A DNA stretch of 64,000 nucleotides from Eulemur rufifrons (Eukaryota; Chordata; Mammalia; Primates; Lemuridae). Location of the stretch: assembly GCF_041146395.1 (NCBI RefSeq), contig NC_091006.1, forward strand, positions 12,158,001 to 12,222,000, read 5' to 3'. The notes under the pieces are model-generated. The model did no database searches and was not told where the DNA came from. It saw nothing but the letters and a program-made list of their open reading frames with translations. The stretch's first letter is position 1, and the number at the start of each line of letters is the position of its first letter. The position numbers and the translations under genes were made by a program. Below, piece by piece: positions 40,201 to 50,560 of this stretch.

Positions 40201-43200
40201 TTGGTAACTAATGAGTTTGAGCACCTCTTTGCATATACAAAGTTTTATGACATAGAAACATGCCTTCCATTGTTTATGGGTGCATAAACACATATGTGGG
40301 GATGCTAAATGCACAATTTTGGTAATGGCTAAAGAAAGAGCGGAATTTGTTAGGGCAGGGTTCACAGAGGGTCTCAACTTGCAATGGTATTGCTAAACCA
40401 GAAGCAGATACAGGACTATCTGAGACGTTTCACTTCTGAAATTTTTTTTGAGATAAATATAATAAAACATTCATTCACTTTTGATAGAGCTGGGGATGGT
40501 GGGTATAGAACTTTAGCAAACACATAGTGCTTACCATGTTCCAGACACTGTTTTTAAGTGCTTTATGCCTATCAACACTTTTCGTCCTCGGAAGGTTTGA
40601 TGGTTGCTACAGCACTTTTAACCTGTGGGGAAACTGAGGCATGGAGACTTGAAGTGACTTGCCCAAGGTGACACAGCTGATATAGTCTTAAAGCCCTCTC
40701 CTCTATGCTTGAAAAAAATTCTTAATTAAAAAAAAAAGAGAGAGAGAGAGAAAGGAAAGGAGGAAGAGGGCAGCAGAGGGATGTGACGGCGGCGGTGGTC
40801 GTTCCTCCCGCAGGCCCCCCCAGCCCGGCTGCCCGGCCTTCATCATCGTCAAGCTGAGCCCGCTGCGGGACCGCCTGGTGGTGACGGAGTGCCAGCTGAC
40901 CCACTCGCACCCGGCCTGCCCGCTGGAGTTCGCCTACTACTTCCGCCCGGGCCACCTGCTGGCCAACGCCTGCCTGCCGGTGCGCACCACCAACAAGATC
41001 TCCAAGCAGTTCGTGGCCCCGGCCGACGTGCGACGCCTGCTCTCCTACTGCAAGGGCCGCGACCACGGAGTCCTGGACGCCCTGCACGTGCTGGAGGGGC
41101 TCTTCCGCACGGACCCCGAGGCCAAGGTGGGGGTCTCGGGAGAGGCAGGACGGGGGCGGGGGAGAGCCACGCCCAAGACTGGAGGGTCATTCATTCATTC
41201 ATTCATCCACCCACTCATCCTTCACTCCTTCCCTTCCTTCATTCCTTCATTGGTTCCATAAGTACTTACCGAGCCATTGGGGATGCAGCCGCGAACGAGA
41301 CACATGCGGTCGCTGCCCTCAGAGAACTCGCCTTCTAGGGCAGCGCTGCCCAGTAGAACTTTCTTCCGTGATGGAAATGTTCTGTGATTCTGCGCTGCCC
41401 AGTTTGGTAGCCCCCGCCCACACGTGGCTATTGAGCACCTGAAATATGGCCAGCATGACTGAGGAACTGATTGAATTGTATTTTAATTAATTGAAACTTA
41501 TACAGCCACTATGGCTATTGGCTCTACCTTGCAGAGGTAGCTGCTAGAACAACTTCGCAGTTCTAGTGGTAGAAGCCAACAATGGACAAACACATCCAGA
41601 TGCCACCAGGTGTGGGTGCTAGGGAGAAGAGGAACCCAAGTGATGGAAGGTGCTATTTACATTTTTTAATTGAACTACACAAATAGAAAATGCACAAATG
41701 ATAAGCATATAGTTGATGAATGTTCACAAGGTCAAAACACGCTTGAACCCACCGCCCAGATCAAGAATCGAAAAGGAGGTGCCATGGCATATAATGTTAT
41801 GGAGCAATGAGTATTACCAAGGGAAATAAGGCGAGGGCTTGTGAGGGACAGTTGCAAGGGTGCTATTTCACTTTGAGTGGTCAGGGAGGGCCTCTTTAAA
41901 GAAATGATGATAAGGCAGAGGCTATGGAATGGAAGGAAGAGACCCCCATTCTGTCATTAGAGGGAAAAGAGTTCTAAGCAGGGGGAAACAGCCAGTGCAA
42001 AGGCCCAGAGCCTAGAGCAAGCTTGGTGTGTTGGAGGAACAAGGAGGATGCTGCTCCCCCATGAGGAATCTTTCTGTGGCTTTGCTCCAACTTCAGGTTG
42101 GGACTTGAAGTTAAAAATAAAAAAGGAAAGAAAGACAAGAAAGGAGGAAAAACTGGTTTCTCCACTTGGGTATGCCTTTGTCTCATGTGATCCCAACTCA
42201 GGGTAAAGCTGAGACATGAACCCATTCTCCAGATTCAGGTCTGGAGCACTCTCCCTGTGTCATGCCTAGTAACCAGCTCCCATTCAAGCCACCAACCCAA
42301 GCCCAGGCCTCTGTCCACACACAATATTGATAATAATTTTAGCTAATGTTTATCAAGCACTTACTATGCGCCAGGCACTACCCTAAGTGCTTTATATATT
42401 GTAATTCATCAGCTGGGAATCCACCATGGTTCTCTAGACCCATCTATGCGTGGGCCCAGGTAACTGGCTAGTTCCAAGAAGTATGCCGCAGAGCTTTACA
42501 TATTGTAATTAATTTAACTCTCACCAGAGCCCTGTGAGGAAAGAGTCTCCCGTTCTCATTCCCATTTTTCAAACAAGGAAACTGAAGCACAGAGAGGTCA
42601 AGCAACTGGCCTGAGGTCACACAGCTACTTAATGAGCTGGGCTTCGGACCCACACTGTCTTGAGCCAGGACCATGGTCTTCACGGCTGTGCTATTCCCCA
42701 GTTTGGAAATGAAGCTCAGGTCCCTCTCCGTCAGTTCCAGCCTTCAGAAGGTTGAGGCCCCACCCGAGTCAGCTTGCTGCTCTGTAAAATGGGGGTGTAC
42801 ACATGCACTCCCTACTCCAGTGGTCTTCAGTGAGCTAGTAACTGTTACCTGCCGTCCACCATGAAGTAAGTAAGTCTCAGCTGTTCTTCCCAAGAAACAC
42901 CCTGTGAAGGGTCCAATAGAACTTTCTGTAATCATGGAGATGTTCCAGATCTATGCTGTCCTGTGGAGTAACCACTGGCCTCACGTGGCTATTGAGCACT
43001 TGAAGTATGGCCAGTGTGACAAGGAACTGCACTTTTTTATATATTTTAAATTTTTAATTAATTTAAATTTAAACAGTTACATATAGCTATTGGCTACCAT
43101 ATTGGACAGAACAGGTCTAGATTGAACATCTGAGATAAATTATAAAGTAATTGTGAGTGTAATAATTAATGATGGTTGAAAAAATTTATAGCAGTGTCTA

Positions 43201-46200
43201 ATTCAGTGGTAAGCTTACTAGGCTTTTTTTGGTAAAATGTATTGAATTCCAATACTATTTAAGGTGGTGAATATATGATTTCAGGCTTAGGAAAGCAATT
43301 TCCTTGTTCTCTTTGGACTCTACTAGACCCTTTTTAAAATAGATTGTTTTTTTTAAACTGAATACCATGCAGCGCTTTTTAAATGGAATTGTAGGATGAG
43401 GTTGGATTATGGCAGAATGATTTGTGGAGAGATCGGTAGTTAAACTGGATCAAATCCTGGTTCTGCAGCTGTGGTCAGCACTTACAGGAACGGGCTGACA
43501 ACGCCCTAGCAGCTGGCCCAGTACAGGGGCCCGGGGGTCCTGGATGATAGCTGCTAATCTCCCCTCCCCATCAAGTGGCTATTTTGCAATCATGAGGAAG
43601 CCAGAGTGGCGGAGACCACAGTGGGTGAGAGAAACAGAAGATGAGGTCAAAGGGCCTGAATGCCCAGAGCCCATAGCTGTGGTGTGGACTTCTCGTTTTA
43701 TTTAGAGTGTGATGGGAAGTCCTGGGAAGGGTTTTCCAGTAGAGGAGGGGGCGATCTGATTAGAGTTTTGAAAATGCCCCCCTAGCAGCCATCTGGGGAC
43801 AGACAAGGGAGGAAGAGCAGACATAGGAAGCCTATTGTGGAGGCAGCTACAATAATCCAGGTGAGAGATGCTCGTGCCTCCAACCAGGGTGGTTGGTGGC
43901 TGTAAGGGTAGGGAGAAATGGTCAGATTCTGGACTCATTCTGAGGGATGGTGCTAGGACTTGGGGTTGGATTGCACGCAGAGGGTGGGGAAAGAGAAACC
44001 AAGCATCAGCCCTGAGTGCTGAGGCGGGGCCTTTGCTGTGTGAATGGTGGAGCCATTGACCAAGGAAGGGCAGGTTGAGGGAGTGGGCTTGTGAGAATCA
44101 AATGTGACTTTGGACTGCTAGTCTTGAGGGGTATATGAGGCACCCAAGGGGCCAGATTGCTGCAGTGGCAGTTGATTAGGTGGGTCTGGAGCCTAGAGGT
44201 ACAGACCTGGGAGTTACCAGCTCGGAGATGATGGGGGCCATGTGACTGGATGAAATCACCTTGCACAAGCACAGAGATAGGGAAGAGAGGAGAGGAGCAG
44301 GCTGAGGATTGGGCTCTGTGGCATGGCAATATTTAGAGGTGGAGCAGCGGTGTAGAGGCAAGAAAAGGAGATGCCTGGGAGGAAAGAGGAAACGCAGGAG
44401 TTTTCAGGGTGACAGAGGCCAAGAGTGACCCATGTTCCAGGAAGCGGGCAGGATCACTGTGCTGAATCCTGCTGAGAGATCAAGTAAGACAGTAATGATA
44501 GCTGGGATTTGAAATATGCCAGGCATTGTTGCAAGACTTGGCCATGAATGATCTCAGTTTAGCCTCATCATGACCCCGTTAAACAGACCTCCCCATTTTA
44601 CCAGACATGGAAACTGAGGCTCATCTAGAGGAAGTCACTTGCCCAAAGTCCCACAGCTAATAAGAGGCAAATCCAGGAGTCTGTTCCTGAACCTCCACTC
44701 CAGAGATGTGGCCACTAGATATCCCCGCACACCCTCGCATTAGTTCACTCATTCGGGATGCATTGAGCTGCTGTTCTGGGCCAGATACCCTCCATAGCAT
44801 AAGACATACAAAAGAGAACATCCTCATCCTTGTGGGGCAAACAGACAATGGGCAAATCAGCAAATTAAGATATGACCTGCCAGAGGGTGGTAAGTGCCGG
44901 GGCCAAAAGGGGCCAGAGAGAGATGGAGTGTTGGCTTAGCTGGGATGATTAGCAGAGACGGTAATTATAGTAATAATGACCACTTCGAGAGCACTTGCTA
45001 TTTGTTGAATGAGTAACAATAGTAACATTATGTGTGCCAGGCAATGTTATAAATGCTTTAATGCATTTCATCCTTCCAATCACAGAGGAATATATAAAAA
45101 TGGAGGCTAGGGAAGTTGCCAGAAGCCACACAGCCAAGAAGTAGGGGCTCCAAGATCTCAGCCCAGGCAGTCTGGCCCCAGAGACAACACTTTTAACCAC
45201 CGTCCTGCCTCTTGGTGCATGAAGGAATGAACATTCAATTCCTAGAAGGGGGAATCGGGGAATATGGAGGTTAAAGGGGATACTGAGGCACAGAGAGGTT
45301 AAATCACAGGTTAGGAGCGGTAGGAGTGGGACTCCAACCTAGAGGATCTGCCTCCACACTCTATGCTCGTTACCACTAGACCAGTGGTTCTCAAATTCGA
45401 GTGTGCACGGGGATCCCTGCAGGGCTTGTCAGAACAGATCGCTAGGCCCCACCTCGAATTTCAGACTCAGTAAGTCTGGGGTGACCATGTGCATTTCTGT
45501 CCAGGTCCAAGCAGTAGATGCTGACGCTGTTGCTCATTTTGGGCCTACATTTTGAGAACCACTGCCCTAGACTGCTTCTCAGCACGTGAAGGAATGAATG
45601 AATACTCAGTTCCCAGCGGGGGAAACGGAGGCTCAGACAGGCTAAAAGTGTCGTGTGTAAAACATCACATGGTTATTAGATGGTGGCGCCTGGATCTCAA
45701 ACTCCTAACCCGTGCTTTTAACCATTCCCCTGCACTGCCTCCTGCCGGTCAAAAGAATAAATGCACATGCACGCATAAATGAGCGGATTCTCATTTCCCT
45801 AGAGGAGGAAACAGAGGTTGGGGAAGCTGGGCGGGGCCGACCGTGCGTCCTCTAATCTCTTTCCCGCCCCCTCCCCCCTCCCACAGGTGAAGCTGGTGTT
45901 CGTGGAAGACCAGGCGGTGGTGGAGACCGTGTTCTTCCTGACGTCGCGCACCAGGGCGCTGCTGCGGCGCTTCCCACGCATCCTCCTGGTGGACCGGCTG
46001 CCGGGGCTGCAGGGCGCGCTGGACCTGCTGGCGGTGCTCTGCGTAGACGGCGCGGGCCGCGCACGCCAGGCCGCCTGCTGCGTGGCGCGCCCGGGCACGC
46101 CGAGCCTGCTGCGCTTCGCGCTCGCCTCGCTGCTGCAGAGCGCGCCCGATGTCAAGGGCCGCGTGCGCTGCCTCACGGCCGGGCCAGAGGTGGCAGCGCA

Positions 46201-48076
46201 GCTGCCCGCCGTGCGCCAGCTGCTGCCGTGCGCGCGCGTGCAGATCTGCCGAGCGCAGGGCCTCGAGACGCTCTTCAGCAAGGCGCAGGAGCTGGGCGGC
46301 GCCGGCCGCGAGGACCCCGGTCTGTGGCCGCGCCTGTGCCGCCTGGCCGGCGCGTCGTCGCCCGCTGCCTACGACGAGGCGCTGGCCGAGCTGCACGCGC
46401 ACGGCCCAGCCGCCTTCGTCGACTACTTTGAGCGCAACTGGGAGCCCCGCCGCGACATGTGGGTGCGCTTCCGAGCCTTCGAGGCGGCCCGCGACCTGGA
46501 CGCGTGCGCCCTGGTGCGCAGCCACCGCCGGCGACTGCTGCGCCGCCTCAGCCCCTCGCGCAGCGTGGCTCAGTGCCTTCGCGACCTGGTGGCCATGCAG
46601 TGGGCTGACGCGGCCGGGGAGGCGGCGCCGGAGGGCCCAGATGGAGGCGGGGCGTGGCTAGAGGGCGAGCTGGGAAGGGGGGGCCAGGTGGAAAACCAGA
46701 GGGTGAGGGGCCTGGACACGGGAGACTGGGGAGGGGCTCCGAAAGAAGGAAGTATTTGGAGAGGGGCACAGATAGAGAAAGAGTGGGCACGAGAACTGGA
46801 GACCAGGGACAGGGGCGGGGCTAAGTTAGAAAGTGAGAAGGGGAGGGGTTTGCAGATCCGAGATTGGAGAGGGGTCCAGTTGGAGAACCAGAAGGTGAGG
46901 GGGCTGGAAGGGAGTGTCTGGAGAGGGTCCCAGTTGGAGAAAGGGCACTTGAGAGGGCCAGAGATCAGAGACTGGAGGGGGCCCCAGTTGGAGGGTGAGA
47001 AAGATTGGGGACTGGAAGGTTATGTCTGGAGGGGGGCCCAGTTGGAGGAGCAGGGGCTACGAGGATTGGAAGGATATACCTGGAGGATGGCCCCGCTGGA
47101 GGATGGAAGGAGTGGGGTGCTGGAGACCATAGACCGGATGGGGATCCAGTCTGAGTGCGAGAGGGCCGGGAGTATTGAAGGAAGGCCCTGGAGAGAGGCC
47201 CAGCTGCACGATGAAAGGGCAAGCGGACTGAGAACCAGAGAGTGGAAGGGGCCCCAGTTGGAAGCAGAGAGAGGGAAGGGGCTGGAGGTCAGAAACTGGA
47301 GGGGGGTCCATTTGGAGAAGCCCCTGGAACCGGTCCCTGAGAACAGAGACCAAAGGGGCCCTCAGTGGGGAGATGAGAGGAGGCGAGGGCCAGAGATCGC
47401 AGAGGAGAAGGGATTGATGTTGGGGGTCAAAAGAAGAAGGGGTCTGGAAGACATAGTTCTGGTCCAGCTGGGGGACACAAGGGTTACAGGCATGGAGAAT
47501 GGAGATGGAGGAGGAGCCCGGTCTGTGGGCCCCAAGAGCAGAGCAGGACAAGGGATAGAGTGGGGAGACACAGGAGGGAGGTGTCCAGAGCTGGAGAATG
47601 GAGTCTTGTGTGGCAGCCGGGTGGGGACTGCATTTGAAGGCAATCCAGAATGGGCAGCCACGAGGAGCGAGTACCTGGCTGCCGGGGAGAACCTGCAGGA
47701 AGGAGGCGAAGGAGAAGGCCCAAGGGAACCAAAGAGGCTTTGCCGCCCCTCAGGAGAGGAGGAGGTAGATTGGGAGCCCCTGGCCAAATTCCGAGCAGCC
47801 TGTGGGCCAGAGCTGGCAGACCTGGTGGCCGAGGAGCTAGCCTTTGCCAGGCAGCACGGGACTCGGGGTTTCCACTGGACTGGAGCTGGCTTTGCCCTTA
47901 AGGACGGCACCTCGGACTTCTTCCTGGATGGGGCCCTGACGCGCTGCAGCTGCTCGATCCACGCTGCCCGTCGTCTGCCCTGCCGACACCTCTTTGCAGC
48001 ACGCCTCCTCACGGGGGCAGCCTTATTCCACATGGACCTGCTCAGGGATTGCTGGGGCAGAGCCCCAGAGCCCTGA
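33983..48076 (+). CDS. ZSWIM9: SWIM zinc-finger protein ZSWIM9 (925 aa, three coding exons)
   Basis: Coding parts 33,983-34,257, 40,814-41,126 and 45,887-48,076 join in phase to 925 aa (human protein about 920). The N-terminal part resembles a FAR1/FLYWCH-like zinc fold, with C80, C98 and H122-x-H124 as candidate ligands. Residues about 197-340 look like a degraded RNase-H/MULE transposase core. About 448-708 is a Gly/Arg/Glu-rich tandem-repeat region (WRGxQLE units). The C-terminus has a SWIM finger with C883-x-C885, C895-x-H897 (TRCSCSIHAARRLPCRHL). SWIM fingers bind DNA or proteins; the cellular role of ZSWIM9 is not established. Position head-to-head with LIG1 matches human 19q13.33 and confirms the identity. 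No stop or frameshift seen. Confidence 0.95.
34920..35400 (+). repeat. Two consecutive MIR SINEs
   Basis: First at about 34,920-35,140 (CATCTCCAAGCCTCAGTTTT, CTCATCTCTGAAATGGGAT). Second at about 35,190-35,400 (CTTTCTGGGCCTCAGTTTCC, TCATTTGGAAAATGGGGGGA). Both forward. Confidence 0.75.
35610..35900 (-). mobile_element. LINE-2 3' end, antisense, with poly(A) expansion
   Basis: GAGCATCTATTGTGCGCATG, GCATTTGGAACCCAGTGCTG, then a pure A run at 35,726-35,748 inside the element, then GGAAGGCTTCCTGGAGGAGG. Confidence 0.55.
36735..36990 (-). repeat. MIR SINE
   Basis: Reverse MIR: CGCACCAGCCCCTTTTCTAA, CCCAGATGAGAAAACTGAGG, CACAGAATGGTTAAAGGAC. Confidence 0.75.
37120..37480 (-). mobile_element. LINE-2 fragment, antisense
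   Basis: GAGCCCCTACTATGTGCCAG, CAGGGAAGGCTTCCTGGAGG, GATTCTGGCTGTGAAACCTG. A further L2 tail copy lies at about 37,545-37,690. Confidence 0.6.
38395..38545 (+). mobile_element. DNA-transposon relic
   Basis: TTTATAAATAAAGTTTTATT, GGAACGCAGCCATGCCTGTT, CATTTACATATTGTCTATGA, ATCTGGCCCTTTGCAGAAAA. Common mammalian DNA-transposon family; name not assigned. A related fragment is at 16,470. Confidence 0.6.
39470..40250 (-). mobile_element. Old L1-type LINE fragment, antisense
   Basis: ATCCAGAAAAGTGCAAACAT, GTGTCTGGCTTCTTTGACAT, GAATAGTACTGCTATGAACT and ACTGCCATACAGTTTTCCAG are typical of antisense L1M 3' ORF2 and UTR. Confidence 0.65.
40500..40705 (-). repeat. MIR SINE
   Basis: Reverse MIR: GTGCTTACCATGTTCCAGAC, TGGGGAAACTGAGGCATGGA, CTTGCCCAAGGTGACACAG. 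Confidence 0.75.
40814..41126 (+). CDS. ZSWIM9: ZSWIM9 coding exon 2 (gene exon 3)
   Basis: 313 nt, acceptor CGCAG|GCCCCC, donor CCAAG|GTGGGG. Encodes residues 92-196: CPAFIIVKLSPLRDRLVVTE then CQLTHSHP, with HSH the C-terminal His pair of the FAR1-like fold, and a helical stretch to TDPEAK. GC-rich, highly constrained codon use. Confidence 0.95.
41187..41210 (+). repeat. (ATTC)n tetranucleotide run
   Basis: About five ATTC units, 60 bp after the ZSWIM9 exon donor, continuing as imperfect TTCCTTCATTCC. Confidence 0.8.
41245..42050 (-). mobile_element. LINE-2 3' region, antisense, interrupted by a hAT relic
   Basis: L2 tail at 41,245-41,337 (AAGTACTTACCGAGCCATTG), then after the hAT insert CAGGGAGGGCCTCTTTAAAG, GTTCTAAGCAGGGGGAAACA and GCCAGTGCAAAGGCCCAGAG to about 42,050. 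Confidence 0.65.
41335..41530 (+). mobile_element. hAT-type relic (MER33-like)
   Basis: CAGCGCTGCCCAGTAGAACT, GATGGAAATGTTCTGTGATT, ACACGTGGCTATTGAGCACC. It lies between two parts of an L2 copy, so it inserted into the L2. Confidence 0.65.
42325..42660 (-). repeat. MIR SINE(s)
   Basis: Reverse MIR text: CAAGCACTTACTATGCGCCA, CAAGGAAACTGAAGCACAGA, GGTCACACAGCTACTTAATG. Confidence 0.75.
42905..43125 (+). mobile_element. hAT-type relic (MER33-like)
   Basis: GGGTCCAATAGAACTTTCTG, CACGTGGCTATTGAGCACTT, AATTTAAATTTAAACAGTTA, ATTGGACAGAACAGG. Third copy of the family in the window, all plus. Confidence 0.65.
43600..44480 (-). mobile_element. LINE-2, about 0.9 kb, antisense
   Basis: Reverse-complement L2 in order: GATCTGATTAGAGTTTTGAA, GTGGAGGCAGCTACAATAAT, CCAGGTGAGAGATGCTCGTG, TGACTGGATGAAATCACCTT, GATTGGGCTCTGTGGCATGG. 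Non-coding. Confidence 0.7.
44485..44700 (-). repeat. MIR SINE
   Basis: TTTACCAGACATGGAAACTG, AGGCTCATCTAGAGGAAGTC, CACTTGCCCAAAGTCCCAC. Confidence 0.75.
44965..45205 (-). repeat. MIR SINE
   Basis: GTGTGCCAGGCAATGTTATA, AATGCTTTAATGCATTTCAT, CCACACAGCCAAGAAGTAGG. Confidence 0.7.
45382..45564 (+). mobile_element. MER5A-like hAT-Charlie element with target duplication
   Basis: Inverted ends CAGTGGTTCTCAAA and TTTTGAGAACCACTG are intact. Flanking octamers CACTAGAC (left) and CCCTAGAC (right) match 7 of 8, the expected hAT 8-bp duplication. Confidence 0.85.
45887..48076 (+). CDS. ZSWIM9: ZSWIM9 coding exon 3 (gene exon 4), transposase-like core, repeat region and SWIM finger
   Basis: 2,190 nt, acceptor CCACAG|GTGAAG, TGA at 48,074-48,076. 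Encodes residues 197-925: VKLVFVEDQAVVETVFFLTS, ILLVDRLPGLQGALDLLAVL, a long repeat region from about 46,640 to 47,420, a conserved block PLAKFRAACGPELADLVAEE, and the SWIM finger at 47,945-47,989. GC content is extreme in the first 700 nt (CGC and CTG codons). Confidence 0.95.
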   Translation: MKLVFVEDQAVVETVFFLTSRTRALLRRFPRILLVDRLPGLQGALDLLAVLCVDGAGRARQAACCVARPGTPSLLRFALASLLQSAPDVKGRVRCLTAGPEVAAQLPAVRQLLPCARVQICRAQGLETLFSKAQELGGAGREDPGLWPRLCRLAGASSPAAYDEALAELHAHGPAAFVDYFERNWEPRRDMWVRFRAFEAARDLDACALVRSHRRRLLRRLSPSRSVAQCLRDLVAMQWADAAGEAAPEGPDGGGAWLEGELGRGGQVENQRVRGLDTGDWGGAPKEGSIWRGAQIEKEWARELETRDRGGAKLESEKGRGLQIRDWRGVQLENQKVRGLEGSVWRGSQLEKGHLRGPEIRDWRGPQLEGEKDWGLEGYVWRGAQLEEQGLRGLEGYTWRMAPLEDGRSGVLETIDRMGIQSECERAGSIEGRPWREAQLHDERASGLRTREWKGPQLEAERGKGLEVRNWRGVHLEKPLEPVPENRDQRGPQWGDERRRGPEIAEEKGLMLGVKRRRGLEDIVLVQLGDTRVTGMENGDGGGARSVGPKSRAGQGIEWGDTGGRCPELENGVLCGSRVGTAFEGNPEWAATRSEYLAAGENLQEGGEGEGPREPKRLCRPSGEEEVDWEPLAKFRAACGPELADLVAEELAFARQHGTRGFHWTGAGFALKDGTSDFFLDGALTRCSCSIHAARRLPCRHLFAARLLTGAALFHMDLLRDCWGRAPEP

Positions 48077-48910
48077 CCCTTAGGGCCCCTGCCCACCACC
48101 TTCCACTGTGAGGGCGGGAGGGCATTCTTCTATCCCAAAGATAACAGGGCTGAGGCCAAGGAGACCACCCCAGTCCCTCTGGCCACCTCCTGGGTCATCG
48201 GGGGACCTCATCTTGGCAGTTTGCCTCTGTGGGTCCAAGGGGAAGCTGACAGTGGTCTCTGAGGTCCTGGAGCCACAGCCAGGGAAGGTGTTGATGGCCA
48301 GTGTAGATTCTGAGGGCTTCCCTGGGGAGAGGAAATGTGTGCTGAGAGGTGTAGACAGGGTCAGGCCAGGGCAGAAGGAAGGAAGTGGGCAGAGCTGGGG
48401 GGAGGGTGAAGACACCAGGATATGGCAGTCTGGCCAGAGTAGTCTGGTTAGTCTAGGGAGCGCTGGATGATGGGGAGAACAAGAGGAAAGTGCAGTAGGA
48501 GAAGACAGATGAAGGAGAGGTCAGGGGAGAAAAGATAGAAGCGGGGACAGAAGTGGAGGGGAGAGGACAAGAGACGAGAGAGATGAGGAAAAGCAGGGGG
48601 AGGCAGGAGAGAGGTGAGACGGGGAGGGGAGAAGGGGACAGGATGGAGGAGAGGAAAGGAAAAATGAAATGAGATCAAGGGAAGGAATGGGAGATGGGGA
48701 GGGAAGCAATGAGAAGGGAGTGATTCGGGTGTTTTTCTAAGACCTGGAGCCTTGGAGCTCCGTTGCCTTCTGGGTGGCTATTCCTTCCTGGAAGGCAGAG
48801 TGCGAGGGGGCACTGGGAGTCTGGGGGGACGGGCTGGACACTCCAGCGGGGGATGGGAACTGTTTGGACTATTGTGCTTTAAAATCGGAATAAAACAGTA
48901 TTATTTTGGT
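48077..48910 (+). other. ZSWIM9: ZSWIM9 3' UTR with polyadenylation signal
   Basis: Runs from the TGA to shortly after AATAAA at 48,889-48,894. It contains a purine-rich GGAGA/GAAG tract at about 48,478-48,720. The poly(A) site itself is not determined. Confidence 0.75.
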
Positions 48911-49437
48911 TTCTGTGCTGAGTTCTTGGCTTCTGGCAGAGGATGGGAGGCTCAGATCCAGAGGAAAGTTGAAATGGCCCAGCATTGCTTCATTCTATCA
49001 GCAAGGCCTACTGGGGACAGACGGATGTATGAGCCACAACGAATGCATCTCCTCAGCAGTCCAGGCCTCATCCTCCTTCACCTGGACCAATGCGCCATGG
49101 TGGCAACCTGACATCCATCAGTTCTGCCCTCGAGTGACCAGCTCATGCAGATCATCCTTGCCAGTGCTTGGCTTAAGAATGGGATGTGACCCAGTCCTGG
49201 CCAGTAGGTCTTCTCAGGTTGGGGTGGGAGGATTCTAGTAAAGGTTTTCGCCTAAGAAGACCCAGAATGAGATGGTCAGGCCTAAACCTGCTCATGACCA
49301 TCTTGGTACAGTGTGAGAATGAAGTCTACACTGAGGAAGACAAAGCTCAGAGATGAAGACAATCTGGATGTTTGCTTGGTTTAGTTGAGTCTCTGGAGTT
49401 TGCTCTATGATGGGGCTTCTTAAGTAAAAGATATCTT

Positions 49438-49739
<302 letters not shown>

Positions 49740-49844
49740 GATATCTTAATGATTTAGGGAAGCTTGAGTTGGAGTTTCTGTTGTCACAACCGATGAAGGG
49801 GATTTAATTCTATCATAGGGAAAAAAATCCAGGTTTCAGTAGCT

Positions 49845-50000
49845 CAGCACTGTTCAAACTTTAATATGAAAATGAATCACCTGGGCACCTTATTAAAATA
49901 AAGAGTTGGATTCAATAGGTCCAAGGTGGGGCCCAGAATTCTAGCAAGCTCTCTGAGGATCTGCTGCTGGATCGTGTAGCACACTTTGAGTAGCAATGAA
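49845..50000 (+). mobile_element. MER5-like hAT relic
   Basis: CACTGTTCAAACTTTAATAT, GAATCACCTGGGCACCTTAT, AGGTGGGGCCCAGAATTCTA. Ends are worn. Confidence 0.6.
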
Positions 50001-50389
50001 GGAGCTTAAGATAAAAGGCAGTCCAGTGGGTCAAGTCGTGAGAAGTCAAAGGCTGCACCGCAGCTGACTGCAGGGGCTCCAACGATGCCAGCTTTCCCCT
50101 CTCAGTTCTGCTCTTTGTGTGATGAGCTCCTTCCAAAGAAGACCCTTTCTTTTGCCCGAGAAAGATAGCTACTAGAAGTTCCCCCTTCACATCTTCATAT
50201 CTTGATCCAAAAAGATCTCTTTATTAATACCACTATTCATTTATTAAATCTCAAGAAAGACGCTGGTTTGATTTAGTAAGGGTATCAGTTATCTATGGCT
50301 ACATTAATGCTGTGTTAGCAACCATAACACTTCAGAGATGTGTGACAAACATTTATTGTTTATGTGTCCTGGGTCACATGGGAGGTTGG

Positions 50390-50560
50390 CTAGACCCTTG
50401 CTTTTCAAAGCATGGCTCACACAACAGCATCATCAACATTCCCTAGGAGCTTGTTAGAAATGTAGATTCTCGGACTCCACTCCAGACCTACAGAATCAGA
50501 ATCCTGTTCTAACAAGATCCCCAGTATGCATATTAAACTTTGAAAAGCAAATGATCATGT
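50390..50560 (+). mobile_element. MER5-like hAT relic
   Basis: TTTCAAAGCATGGCTCACAC, CCTAGGAGCTTGTTAGAAAT, CTACAGAATCAGAATCCTGT, TTAAACTTTGAAAAGC. Palindromic end layout. Confidence 0.6.

Larger units (their letters stand above)
34258..40813. other. ZSWIM9 intron: no gene, repeat-filled
   Basis: Contains MIR, L2, hAT and L1 fragments entered separately, a poly(A) run at 35,726-35,748 and an unclassified interspersed repeat at about 38,970-39,460 (CTGTTGCTGTTGTAACAAAT ... TACCACA). No splice-supported exon found. Confidence 0.6.

Noticed and set aside
45818..45886. In-frame Met 69 nt upstream of the ZSWIM9 last coding exon
   Set aside because: It lies in the pyrimidine-rich intron before a clear CCACAG acceptor, and the upstream exons join in phase to V197.
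45791..46525. Minus-strand frame of 244 codons opposite ZSWIM9
   Set aside because: Shadow of a very GC-rich coding exon; the plus strand is the conserved ZSWIM9 frame.
47362..48099. Minus-strand frame of 245 codons
   Set aside because: Antisense shadow of the ZSWIM9 C-terminal exon.
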